8,258 nt of DNA from DTU015 sp964641455 (GCA_964641455.1 CAZXLH010000062.1:1-8258); one strand, 5' to 3'. Positions 1 through 7,090 are shown, counted from the stretch's first letter. The notes: generated from the sequence alone by a model not told the origin. Translations and numbers: made by a program.

Positions 1-328
1 CAAGGAAATCGCTTGCTTTTATGTTCCTTGGATTGCCTGCCTTAATGAGCATTTCCTCGGTCTTGTGAAATAACCGGCTAGGAGCGATCTGGCTTATGGC
101 AGATACAATTCCCTGAGAGAGCGGCCTGAGAGTTCTTTCCAGAAAGGGCCTTTCCAAAATATCCTCGTCTTTAGCGGAACGAGTTATTTGTATTGATTGC
201 AGCCGCCTGACTGTTTCCAGCCGTTTTTTGTTTAGCACCTGGTACATAGAAGCAACCAGCCCAACGGACCACAGAAATGCTGCTATCGACGCCAGGTATA
301 TGATGAAAGTATCTTTAAACGTCGATAT
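1..328 (-). CDS. tadC: TadC-like pilus platform protein, 5' part (runs off the left edge)
   Basis: The frame is open from the window edge up to a TGA at 329-331. It encodes a hydrophobic N-terminal segment (YLASIAAFLWSVGLVAS), a basic stretch (NKKRLETVRRLQ), and then a region with PFLERTLRPLSQG and EEMLIKAGNP. This last part resembles the segment before the type II secretion F domain of TadC proteins. TadC is an inner-membrane protein that forms the Tad platform with TadB and is worked by the CpaF ATPase. It directly follows tadB, the usual order. No ATG, GTG or TTG occurs upstream of the ATG at 245-247, and starting there would remove most of the first membrane helix. The true start therefore probably lies between 328 and 293 at a non-standard codon (ATA, ATC, ACG or CTG); a conservative call is 1-247. 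The strongest ribosome-binding-like sequence, AAGGTGGTG, lies inside the end of tadB. Family assignment is fairly sure; the start is not. Confidence 0.75.
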   Translation of the reverse strand, partial: MSTFKDTFIIYLASIAAFLWSVGLVASMYQVLNKKRLETVRRLQSIQITRSAKDEDILERPFLERTLRPLSQGIVSAISQIAPSRLFHKTEEMLIKAGNPRNIKASDFL

Positions 329-1292
329 TCACCACCTTACGGATTACAAGAACTCCTATTGCCAAAAGGATGGCTCCTATTGCTAGCATGGCAACGCCTA
401 TTGGTTCTTCTAACATTATCTGTCCAAATTCCGGGTACATGCCAAAAACCATAAATCCCAGGCCGAAAGGGAGGAGGGATACAATCCAGGCAGATATTCG
501 CCCCTGGGCTGTAGCTACCCGAATTCTGGCACGGGTCTTGATTCGTTTCTCTATAGTCCCGGCAGTGTTCTCAAGAACCTGGGCGAGGTTACCCCCTACC
601 TGGCGCTGAATCATGACTCCTGTAACCACAAGTTCAAGGTCGTTACTGTCTACCCGGCTACCCAGGTTTATGAGGCTTTCGTCAATACCGATACCCATCC
701 TGTTTTCCCTTAAGAGTTTACTAAACTCAGTTGCCAGGGGAGGTTCCATTTCCCGGCTGACAAGTTCAATGCCCTGAAGAAAACTGTGGCCTGCCCTGAG
801 CGAGTTGGCCATCATGACCAGTGCGTCCAGGAGCTGTGCTTCCAGCTTGGCAATTCTTTTTCGTTTCATCTGGGCAACCCATAGCCCGGGAACTAAAAGG
901 CCTACAATACCTGTTAAAAGGCTTAGCGCATTGTTGTGAATGAGAAGAATTCCCAGGCTAAAGCCAAACAGCCCGGACACAAGCGTAAGCACTGCCATTT
1001 CTTCGGCCTTTAAGGGTACTCCCGCCTTGAGCAGGTATACTTGAAGCCGGCCCAGGTATCTTTTGCTTAGTACAGAACCTGGTAGCCTGAAAGCAGGCAG
1101 GCGGAACCGCTTTTTCTGTGAACCGGTTCCCGGCAAGGCAGCCAGAGGTTCAGCAGGCCCGGCCACCTGTGTGGGAAAAGTATCTGAAAGCCGCTTGCGT
1201 ATTCTACGCCTGTTTGCTGTAAGCAAGTCAGTAATCTGCCAGGCTGAGAGTGTTGTAAACAAAAATGCGCAAACCGTTGCAGCAATAATCAT
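315..1292 (-). CDS. tadB: TadB, Tad/Flp pilus inner-membrane platform protein
   Basis: This 325-residue protein has an N-terminal membrane helix (about 2-18), a basic and Pro-rich linker (28-75), two helices at about 98-118 and 122-142, a type II secretion F domain (about 150-285) and two C-terminal helices (about 268-288 and 296-318). The F-domain core shows LLDALVMMANSLRAGHS near 154-170 and GVMIQRQVGGNLAQVLEN near 225-242, a hallmark of TadB. TadB and TadC form the membrane platform that couples CpaF ATP hydrolysis to pilin assembly. The length is normal for the family. The ATG at 1290-1292 is preceded by GAGGCGG at a good distance. The gene lies 48 bp downstream of cpaF, and its 3' end runs into the open frame of tadC, so the two are probably translationally coupled. 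Confidence 0.93.
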   Translation of the reverse strand: MIIAATVCAFLFTTLSAWQITDLLTANRRRIRKRLSDTFPTQVAGPAEPLAALPGTGSQKKRFRLPAFRLPGSVLSKRYLGRLQVYLLKAGVPLKAEEMAVLTLVSGLFGFSLGILLIHNNALSLLTGIVGLLVPGLWVAQMKRKRIAKLEAQLLDALVMMANSLRAGHSFLQGIELVSREMEPPLATEFSKLLRENRMGIGIDESLINLGSRVDSNDLELVVTGVMIQRQVGGNLAQVLENTAGTIEKRIKTRARIRVATAQGRISAWIVSLLPFGLGFMVFGMYPEFGQIMLEEPIGVAMLAIGAILLAIGVLVIRKVVNIDV

Positions 1293-1340
1293 TTTTTCCG
1301 CCTCATTTCAAGCAAAATAACAATACACCACAAAACCAGG

Positions 1341-2487
1341 TTACGAAAAAATACTCAAGGGTATATGGACACCTCTTGATTCAAGCACAGGCAAAAATTT
1401 GGGCAACACGCCTGTGGCCTTAAATGTACCAATGACTTTGCCGTCGCCTCCCAGTCCTTGCCGGTCAAAAAGGAAGATATCCTGCAAGGTAATCACATCT
1501 CCTTCCATTCCTACCACTTCGGTTATTCTGGTTATCTTGCGGCTGCCGTCTCTGAACCTGTTTTGATGGATGATAAGGTTGATGGCTGAATGGATCTGTT
1601 CCCGTATTGCCCTGACAGGGAGTTCCATGCCTGCCATTAGCACCATGGTCTCTAAACGTGAAAGAAGGTCCCTGGGTGAGTTTGCATGGCCTGTTGTAAG
1701 GCATCCGTCATGCCCTGTGTTCATTGCTTGCAGCATATCCAATGCCTCGCCCCCTCGAACCTCACCTACCACGATTCTGTCAGGCCGCATCCTAAGGGAG
1801 TTAATAACCAGGTCTCTGATAGCTATCCTTCCCTTACCCTCGATGTTAGGAGGGCGTGATTCCATCCTAACTACATGTTCCTGTTGCAGGTGAAGTTCTG
1901 CAGCATCTTCTATAGTGATAATCCTTTCATGGTTGGGAATAAAAGAGGAGCAAACGTTTAGTGTCGTAGTTTTTCCAGAGGCAGTTCCACCGCCTACGAG
2001 AATGTTGAGCCTTCCTTCAACACACGCTTTTATGAAAACCGCCATGTTTGTGCTTAGTGTGCCGAATCGAATCAGATCAGACATGGTGAAAGGCGTTTTG
2101 GAGAATTTCCTTATTGTGAGCACAGGCCCGGTCAGAGAAACCGGAGGTATGGTTGCATTGACCCGGGAACCGTCGGGTAAGCGTGCGTCTACCATAGGAG
2201 AACTTTCGTCTATTCTTTTTCCCAGGGGGGCAACTATTCTTTCAATAACGTGCATTAGGTGCCCATCGTCCCTGAAGTTAATATCGGTAAGTTCAACCTT
2301 GCCAAGGCGTTCCACGTATACTTGCGCAGGGCCGTTAACCATGATCTCGTTAATTGTTTCATCAGCAAGCAGGGGGGTAATAGGCCCGTATCCGTTAATT
2401 TCGCTTACTACTTCTCCAACCATGCGGTGATAGTCGGCCCGGGTAAAGTTAATCTCCATGTTGCCTAGGATTGGTTCGGCAAGCCCG
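1341..2487 (-). CDS. cpaF: CpaF/TadA secretion ATPase, C-terminal part (split by assembly gap)
   Basis: This is the catalytic part of the Tad motor ATPase of the type II/IV secretion (GspE-like) family, which powers Flp pilus assembly from the cytoplasmic face of the membrane. Numbered in the rejoined 455-residue protein, it has a Walker A motif GGGTASGKTTT (about 239-249), an Asp box ITIEDAAEL (about 264-272), a Walker B region RIVVGEVRGGEA (about 311-322) and a His box TTGHANSP (about 338-345). The Walker A motif carries Ala where many relatives have Gly (GTGSGKT). The gene ends at TAA 1341-1343. Its frame reads through position 2459 to the edge of the N gap at 2487, so the ATG at 2457-2459 is an internal Met and not the start. 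The N-terminal 83 codons lie across the gap at 2615-2863. It is followed after 48 bp by tadB. Confidence 0.95.
2433..2487. repeat. 55-bp contig-end overlap, left copy
   Basis: Positions 2433-2487 are identical over all 55 bases to 2588-2642, and the two copies directly abut the N run on either side. This is best read as one genomic sequence present at both contig ends, the k-mer overlap expected of a de Bruijn graph assembly, and not as a biological duplication. Confidence 0.95.
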
Positions 2488-2587
2488 NNNNNNNNNNNNN
2501 NNNNNNNNNNNNNNNNNNNNNNNNNNNNNNNNNNNNNNNNNNNNNNNNNNNNNNNNNNNNNNNNNNNNNNNNNNNNNNNNNNNNNNN
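2488..2587. other. 100-N scaffold gap, probably of negative or zero true length
   Basis: Exactly 100 Ns separate two contig ends, and both ends carry the same 55-bp sequence right up to the gap edge. A fixed 100-N run is a common placeholder for a gap of unknown size. The reading frame of cpaF shows that nothing is missing once one copy of the overlap is removed. Confidence 0.97.
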
Positions 2588-2642
2588 GTCGGCCCGGGTA
2601 AAGTTAATCTCCATGTTGCCTAGGATTGGTTCGGCAAGCCCG
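2588..2642. repeat. 55-bp contig-end overlap, right copy
   Basis: This is the second copy of the 55-bp sequence at 2433-2487, starting at the first base after the Ns. Both copies encode the same part of CpaF (around LAEPILGNMEINFTRAD) in the same sense, as expected if they are one locus. Confidence 0.95.
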
Positions 2643-2863
2643 AAGATTTGCTTCGTAAGGTACTTGTTACGTTCGTTTTCCGATAGTTGCTCCATGGCTT
2701 CTACGTCGATAGTTGCAACTGCTTCTTCCATAATCCTGTCTTTGGCCCGGTTCCAGACCGCTTTACGGGAAGGCACGGGAGGTAACAGTGACGTGTCCTC
2801 AGGGTTATCCTTCAGGTCTTGCTGTTGCCTCAGCTCTTGAAGCCGCTTTTGTAAAAGAGACAT
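2588..2863 (-). CDS. cpaF: CpaF/TadA secretion ATPase, N-terminal part (split by assembly gap)
   Basis: This is the amino-terminal end of the same ATPase. It starts at the ATG at 2861-2863 with MSLLQKRLQELRQQQ, has a charged helical segment, and reaches LAEPILGNMEINFTRAD before entering the N run. The last residues (MEINFTRAD) are repeated at the start of the other fragment. Removing the duplicated 55 bp and the 100 Ns joins the two pieces without frame change into 455 codons plus stop, a normal CpaF length. The ribosome-binding site AGGAGGTAGG overlaps the last two Arg codons and the TAG of cpaE, which suggests translational coupling. As given, the insertion of 155 positions (100 N plus 55) is not a multiple of three, so automatic gene calling would report two partial genes. 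Confidence 0.93.
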
Positions 2864-2871
2864 GTTTTGGC

Positions 2872-4053
2872 CTACCTCCTAGCTAACCGCAATCCGGGCG
2901 CTGCACCGGGATAGTCATCTGATGCAAGCATCTTGGTAGCCAGTTCCTCAATGCGCCGGGCGGTTAGTGAACCTTTTGCTGACGTGATGAGCGGAATCCC
3001 AAGGTTTACCGCATCTGTGGCTGCCTTTTCATTACTGGGGATTACCGTGAGCACTTTCATTCCCAACTCATCTTCCAAATCCTTGGTCTTAAGGCCACCG
3101 GTGTATCCCAGCCGGTTAACCACCACGCGTATTTTAGGTTTCATGGCCAGGGTAGACAGAATGTCGATACATTGCTTCATGTTCTGGATTGCGGCCAGGT
3201 CCAATGTAGTTACCACCAGTATGTCCCGGGCTTCTTCAAGGGCCGGGATTGCAGTGTCGTGTAGGTACGTCGGTGTATCTACAATCACATAGTTAAATAC
3301 TTCAGACATTAGCCCAAGGATTGTCTCGACATGCTCGGCATTGATGAAACCGGCAAACTCAGGCCGCATTGGCGACGGCAGAATCTTCAGCCCTGAAGGG
3401 TGTTCAGCAAGATACGAATCCAGTGTTTCTCTGTCGAGGCCGCTAATATCGTCCACTACATCCTTGATTGAGTATTTCCACGGTATACCTGCCATAAGGG
3501 CAAGGTTCCCTGATAACAGGTCAAGATCTATGGCGGCAACTCGTTTTCCGGTTATCTGCCTGATCGCTACTCCAAGACTCAGGCTTAAAGTGGTTTTGCC
3601 TACTCCGCCTTTGGTGTTGAACACCACAATGGTTTTGAATTGCGGCTTTGTTTTTCTTTGAACCGAGAATAGTTCTCTGCGCCTTCTGTCTTGTTGAACG
3701 GCCTTTTGAACTGTGCGAATCAGCCTATCGTCTTCCATAGGGAGATTCAGCACACCCTTGGCTCCCACCTGGAGCGCAAGGCGGAGCACTTTTTTGCTGT
3801 CTGATACTGTTACAAGGAGAAGGCTCGACATGGGAAACTCCATAGAAAACAGCTCTGCCCAGGAAGTGCCTTCGTTTCCGGGCAGATCAATGTTTAAGAG
3901 TATTACATCGGGCTGGTGCCGTTCTGCTATGGTAAAACCCAGGTCAGGGTTTTCCGTGGCTCCTATCACGAAAAACTCCTGAGTCTTCCCGAGCCTCTCT
4001 TTAAGGTCATTTGCATGTATATTATCAATGATTAGCAATCTTGCTTTATCCAA
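2872..4053 (-). CDS. cpaE: CpaE/TadZ, pilus-localising ATPase with a degenerate receiver domain
   Basis: This 393-residue protein has an N-terminal receiver-like domain (about 4-120) and a C-terminal MinD/ParA-type ATPase domain (about 138-375). The ATPase shows the deviant Walker A KGGVGKTT (148-155), the following AIDLDLLSGN (174-183) and VIVDTP (256-261). In Tad systems CpaE/TadZ places the pilus machine at its site in the cell, often the pole. The receiver domain lacks the phospho-acceptor: the usual Asp is Asn54 in ILLNIDLPG, and the usual Lys-Pro near the end is LP at 104-105 (GVLNLP). It is thus probably not phosphorylated, which is common in this family. The start is a TTG at 4051-4053 behind AAGGATGA. 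It lies 24 bp after cpaB and its last codons contain the ribosome-binding site of cpaF. Confidence 0.92.
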   Translation of the reverse strand: MDKARLLIIDNIHANDLKERLGKTQEFFVIGATENPDLGFTIAERHQPDVILLNIDLPGNEGTSWAELFSMEFPMSSLLLVTVSDSKKVLRLALQVGAKGVLNLPMEDDRLIRTVQKAVQQDRRRRELFSVQRKTKPQFKTIVVFNTKGGVGKTTLSLSLGVAIRQITGKRVAAIDLDLLSGNLALMAGIPWKYSIKDVVDDISGLDRETLDSYLAEHPSGLKILPSPMRPEFAGFINAEHVETILGLMSEVFNYVIVDTPTYLHDTAIPALEEARDILVVTTLDLAAIQNMKQCIDILSTLAMKPKIRVVVNRLGYTGGLKTKDLEDELGMKVLTVIPSNEKAATDAVNLGIPLITSAKGSLTARRIEELATKMLASDDYPGAAPGLRLARR

Positions 4054-4077
4054 AACAAATCATCCTTCCGGGAATTC

Positions 4078-4788
4078 TTAGGGATACTGGGTCCTAACAT
4101 TGCGCAAATTGACAGATGGCAGTGCCGGTTTGCTATCTTCGCCTGACGGCCTGAGCACTAACTTCATTTTTCCGATGTTTTCTGAAAGCATGACTAACTG
4201 GGCTGAAGATGGGGTGACTGCCAAAGTAATATTTTCTGAGTCTTGAACCCCTTCTCTTTTCTGCATATCATGGCCAACAGCAATGACAAGGATGTTTTGC
4301 AAAAGGGTGACAACCTTGGTTTCTTCGACTGATTCGCCGTCGTTGTATGACATGAGAACGTCTACATAGTGGCCCGGCTTTATATGCCCTGCTACGCCGC
4401 TTAACTGATTTATGGCAATTGTGATGGCCCTGGTTCCTTCAGGAATCTTGTACGGGAGTTCATTGGCAGTCTTCTCACCGGCAATGTGGGTGGTGAGAAT
4501 TGTTTCGTCTTGAGCAAGATCGACTGTTGCAAAGCTGTTAACAGCGGTTTTGGTTTCTGTGACCGCCGATGGGTGGGCATACTTTACCGGCACTTGAACA
4601 GTCTTGACCATGTCAGGCGCTATTTTGGTTCCCTGAGGGATCTTACGTGTGGCAACGATTACATCGGTCATGACCTGGTCTATTGCCGCTGTCTGGGCTT
4701 TGGTTAAGTACGTATAGACCAGCCCTGCTGTGATGAGTCCTAACACCACTGTTCCGATAATCAGAAACTTTGATTTTGAGCTACGCAT
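4078..4788 (-). CDS. cpaB: CpaB/RcpC, Flp pilus assembly protein with SAF domain
   Basis: This 236-residue protein has a short basic N-terminus and one membrane helix (about 8-27), so most of it should lie outside the membrane. A SAF-like domain spans about 41-103 (VIVATRKIPQGTKIAPDMV). The CpaB/RcpC domain follows (about 115-215), with GTRAITIAINQLSGVAGHIK and PGHYVDVL, the family signature. In diderm bacteria RcpC works with the RcpA secretin; here no secretin gene follows, so in this cell it may act in the wall or periplasm-like space. The ATG at 4786-4788 has the site GGAGG seven bases upstream. It lies 21 bp after the TadG-like gene and 24 bp before cpaE. The length is normal for monoderm versions. 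Confidence 0.92.
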   Translation of the reverse strand: MRSSKSKFLIIGTVVLGLITAGLVYTYLTKAQTAAIDQVMTDVIVATRKIPQGTKIAPDMVKTVQVPVKYAHPSAVTETKTAVNSFATVDLAQDETILTTHIAGEKTANELPYKIPEGTRAITIAINQLSGVAGHIKPGHYVDVLMSYNDGESVEETKVVTLLQNILVIAVGHDMQKREGVQDSENITLAVTPSSAQLVMLSENIGKMKLVLRPSGEDSKPALPSVNLRNVRTQYP

Positions 4789-4809
4789 TTGGATGCCTCC
4801 TGCAAAAAT

Positions 4810-5832
4810 CTATCTAATTAGATTTACAGACTGGGTGGTGAATTGGTCGTCGCCTTCGGCTATTTCTGATGGTTCCAGTTGTTCTAAGAAATATCCGGTC
4901 AGTATTTTTGAGCCCTCGTCATAACTTTCAATAAAGAACTTAGCAAAACCAGTGATGGTTACAGGGTGCTTACCAGGCTCACCTTCGAAATCTTCCTGGT
5001 CAAAAATAGGTACAACTACTATTCTGGGGCATGATTCGTTTATGTTGTCAAAAGTGCACTGGCAGTGATTATTGCATTCATTTACTCGGGTGTTTATGTG
5101 TGTTACTTGGCCTACCATTTCACCGGGCAGTGTGTCTATCTTGTCGCCTACGCTAAGTGTGCCTGGATAGCCATTTACCAAATAGTCCTTGAACTTTAGT
5201 TTGTCGTAAGGAAGGGGTAACTCCGGGAAGTCCAAGAACCTGTAGTTTCCTTTGAAACCATCACCTGGTTCCAAGGATAATTGGTACGGGATATTACGTT
5301 CATAGTTGTCTCGGAGAATAGCCACCGGAATCATATTCCCTTGTTGCTCGCTTGCCTGGCCTATCTGGACGATTGAAGTTACTGCCACAGGTGTACTCGT
5401 AGTTCCAAGAACCCGTGCGTAGAAAGTATTTGCTTCGATAGTCATTTGAACCATGATTTTGCTTAGCCCTTCCGGGAAACTGATTATCATATCCCCGGCC
5501 TCGTTGCCCCATGTGATAGTGGCTGTGTACCCGGTTTTGTCCTGATTAGCTACTTCAAGTTCGTGGAGTTGTGCATATTCAATGGCTTTTTGGAACGACG
5601 CGTCTTTCTTGACTTTATCGTTTCCGCTTGTGCTTACAACCTCAATTCCGGCTGCAATGGCTATTGCATCAGAGATGTCTTGAAGCCGGGTATGCCTGAA
5701 ATACAGGTAGCCGCCGTCTACTGCAAGAGCGGTAAAGCCAATCAGGGCAACAATAGAAAGGGCAACCAGAACCAGTGCAGCGCCTTGTTGGCCGCTTTTG
5801 AATTTCCTTAGGTTTTCCGCTAATTTACCCAT
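4810..5832 (-). CDS. TadG-like Flp pilus assembly protein with a cysteine cluster
   Basis: I call 340 residues from the ATG at 5830-5832. The N-terminus (KSGQQGAALVLVALSIVALI) is a basic segment followed by a membrane helix and ALAVDGGYLYFRHTRLQD, typical of the TadE/G-like (Tad) domain. The rest is a predicted extracytoplasmic region. Residues 253-268 hold four cysteines (ECNNHCQCTFDN then SCPR), which could form disulfides or bind a metal; the role is unknown. TadG proteins are thought to anchor or aid the pilus in the envelope. A longer frame starts at a GTG at 5851-5853, but only the ATG has a good ribosome-binding site, GGTAGGGTG at 5839-5847, six bases upstream. That site overlaps the TadE stop, so coupling is likely. 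The E5-type pilin cleavage motif is not clear. Confidence 0.85.
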   Translation of the reverse strand: MGKLAENLRKFKSGQQGAALVLVALSIVALIGFTALAVDGGYLYFRHTRLQDISDAIAIAAGIEVVSTSGNDKVKKDASFQKAIEYAQLHELEVANQDKTGYTATITWGNEAGDMIISFPEGLSKIMVQMTIEANTFYARVLGTTSTPVAVTSIVQIGQASEQQGNMIPVAILRDNYERNIPYQLSLEPGDGFKGNYRFLDFPELPLPYDKLKFKDYLVNGYPGTLSVGDKIDTLPGEMVGQVTHINTRVNECNNHCQCTFDNINESCPRIVVVPIFDQEDFEGEPGKHPVTITGFAKFFIESYDEGSKILTGYFLEQLEPSEIAEGDDQFTTQSVNLIR

Positions 5833-5838
5833 GGGTGT

Positions 5839-5847
5839 CACCCTACC
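5839..5847 (-). promoter_or_regulatory. ribosome-binding site that sets the TadG-like start
   Basis: GGTAGGGTG on the minus strand lies six bases before the ATG at 5830-5832 and overlaps the TAG of tadE. The alternative GTG at 5851-5853 has no comparable site, so the ATG is preferred. Confidence 0.7.
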
Positions 5848-6259
5848 TTTCACTTCGCATAGCCATTTTTACTGAAAGATTTAACGGGTTCCCGGTGAGG
5901 GAACTTATTATTGGTGTAGTAACCGGGAGTGGGTAATCCAGTTTTACCTCTACCCAGCGTTCCTTTTCATTTGGAGTACTGTTTCTGCTAAAGGTAATTC
6001 TGAGTTCCTGGGAATCTAGCATTGAAAGGCGGCTGTTGATCCATGGAGTCAAGGCTGCCGTTAACCAGGTTCCCCAGTCCTCCGGGCAGTTTATGGCTGC
6101 ATACCTTGCCCCGTCTCGGGCAGCATTTTGAAGCTCCAAGTATGCAGCAAAGATTCTTCCGCCCTCCATTATCGCCAGCAGAAGAAATATGAGTACAGGA
6201 AGTACCAGGGCGAACTCGACTACTGTCTGGCCCTTATTTTGCTTAAGTAATCTTTTCAA
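5843..6259 (-). CDS. tadE: TadE pseudopilin-like protein
   Basis: I call 138 residues from a TTG at 6257-6259. The N-terminus MKRLLKQNKGQTVVEFALVL has a basic leader, a Gly-Gln cut site (NKG|QTVVEF) with Glu at mature position 5, and a long hydrophobic helix. This is the class III prepilin pattern shared with Flp, so TadV probably processes it. The downstream AYLELQNAARDGARYAA is the conserved TadE segment. In Tad systems TadE is a pseudopilin needed for pilus formation. An ATG at 6272-6274 would add five residues, but the best ribosome-binding site (AGGTGG, 6266-6271) lies inside those codons and six bases before the TTG. The gene lies shortly after tadV and its stop is 10 bases before the next ATG. 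Confidence 0.88.
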   Translation of the reverse strand: MKRLLKQNKGQTVVEFALVLPVLIFLLLAIMEGGRIFAAYLELQNAARDGARYAAINCPEDWGTWLTAALTPWINSRLSMLDSQELRITFSRNSTPNEKERWVEVKLDYPLPVTTPIISSLTGNPLNLSVKMAMRSER

Positions 6260-6265
6260 AGAAAA

Positions 6266-6271
6266 CCACCT
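6266..6271 (-). promoter_or_regulatory. ribosome-binding site that sets the tadE TTG start
   Basis: AGGTGG on the minus strand falls just downstream of the ATG at 6272-6274 and six bases before the TTG at 6257-6259. No Shine-Dalgarno-like sequence precedes the ATG, so initiation at TTG is favoured. Confidence 0.65.
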
Positions 6272-6277
6272 CATAGG

Positions 6278-6853
6278 TCATATAAGGTATGCGGCTATGG
6301 TGCCCGCAAGGATGGCAATTCCATAGGGAAATGAAATACCTGACGTGATGATCTTGGTTCTTCTGATTCTGAATGAAATTCCGCTTTCTGTTTCAAACTC
6401 TTCTCTTGCTCCACGTTGGACGCCAAGCCCGCCCTTGGTTGCGCTCAGGACGCTGAATCCGAGGTTTCCCAGGCTGGTAAAGGTGTTCATGATGCTTAGC
6501 CAGAGTTTGCCCTTAGCGAGCGCCACTCCCAGGGCCATGATTCCTCCTGCAATTGCGCCGTAAAGAAAAGCCCGGAAGGTGAAGACGTGCCCATTCAGTG
6601 CGCCTATGGCGGCTAACAGCTTTACGTCGCCAGCACCCATTCCGCCTATGGCGAAAGGGATGAAGAGAAGCAATATGCCCAGGGCCAGGCCGGCCAGGGA
6701 GGTTCCCAGGCCGTGCCAACCTGTGTAATATGTGTTGAGAATGAGGCCTAGGAGCATGGCCGGAAACGTTATTCTATTTGGTATCAGCCCGGTTCTTAGG
6801 TCCCAGCCTGTTGCCAGGGCTGCTATTGCTATTGTTACAGGTGCTATGAGCAC
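6278..6853 (-). CDS. tadV: TadV/CpaA, type IV prepilin peptidase (A24 family)
   Basis: I call 191 residues from a GTG at 6851-6853. It is a polytopic membrane aspartyl protease of family A24, which cuts the leader from the Flp pilin and TadE-like pseudopilins at the cytoplasmic face. The two catalytic aspartates are visible: Asp18 in GWDLRTGLIPNRIT and Asp76 in GGMGAGDVKLL (the GxGD motif). The C-terminal ISFPYGIAILAG is also typical. It lacks the N-terminal methyltransferase part of larger PilD enzymes, as expected for TadV/CpaA. The open frame reaches an ATG at 6946, but that would overlap flp; GGAGGTG at 6860-6866 lies six bases before the GTG. It follows flp by 43 bp, placing the peptidase next to its substrate. 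Confidence 0.93.
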   Translation of the reverse strand: MLIAPVTIAIAALATGWDLRTGLIPNRITFPAMLLGLILNTYYTGWHGLGTSLAGLALGILLLFIPFAIGGMGAGDVKLLAAIGALNGHVFTFRAFLYGAIAGGIMALGVALAKGKLWLSIMNTFTSLGNLGFSVLSATKGGLGVQRGAREEFETESGISFRIRRTKIITSGISFPYGIAILAGTIAAYLI

Positions 6854-6859
6854 GCTTTT

Positions 6860-6866
6860 CACCTCC
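6860..6866 (-). promoter_or_regulatory. ribosome-binding site that sets the tadV GTG start
   Basis: GGAGGTG on the minus strand lies six bases upstream of the GTG at 6851-6853, in the short space between flp and tadV. It argues against the longer frame starting at 6946. Confidence 0.75.
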
Positions 6867-6896
6867 GGGTAAGAGATGGTTGACAGGGGGAGAAAC

Positions 6897-7073
6897 CTAT
6901 TCGTTCGGGGGGACGATCGTGCCTTTGATTTTCTTGAAGATATCATTAATGTTCCCGCCTAAGAGACCAAGTGTGCCCATAACCGCTACCGCAATTAGAG
7001 CAATAATCAGCGCATACTCCACTAAACCCTGGCCTTTCTCTTCCTTAATAAGCGACCGAATCAGATTCATCAT
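6897..7073 (-). CDS. flp: Flp-type pilin (major Tad pilus subunit)
   Basis: This short gene encodes 58 residues. The leader MMNLIRSLIKEEKG is followed by QGLVEYALIIALIAVAVMGT, the classic Flp pattern: Gly-Gln cleavage site, Glu at mature position 5, the adjoining Tyr, and a hydrophobic helix. The tail is GNINDIFKKIKG and a short Pro-rich end. Cleavage after Gly14 by the neighbouring TadV would give a 44-residue mature pilin that polymerises into the Tad/Flp fibre. Two ATGs stand in tandem (7071-7073 and 7068-7070). The ribosome-binding site AAAGGAGGTG at 7081-7090 is the strongest in the window, in keeping with high pilin expression. Only one flp copy is seen. Confidence 0.95.
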   Translation of the reverse strand: MMNLIRSLIKEEKGQGLVEYALIIALIAVAVMGTLGLLGGNINDIFKKIKGTIVPPNE

Positions 7074-7080
7074 CTAAAAG

Positions 7081-7090
7081 CACCTCCTTT
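7081..7090 (-). promoter_or_regulatory. strong ribosome-binding site of flp
   Basis: AAAGGAGGTG on the minus strand matches the anti-Shine-Dalgarno end of 16S rRNA over ten bases and lies seven bases before the first flp ATG. Confidence 0.85.

Noticed and set aside
1915..2430. 171-codon plus-strand frame opposite cpaF
   Set aside because: It is an antisense shadow of a conserved ATPase gene; the minus-strand frame carries clear Walker and His-box motifs.
2433..2642. Biological direct repeat or programmed duplication in cpaF
   Set aside because: The copies abut the N run exactly and their removal restores one intact protein, so an assembly artefact explains everything.
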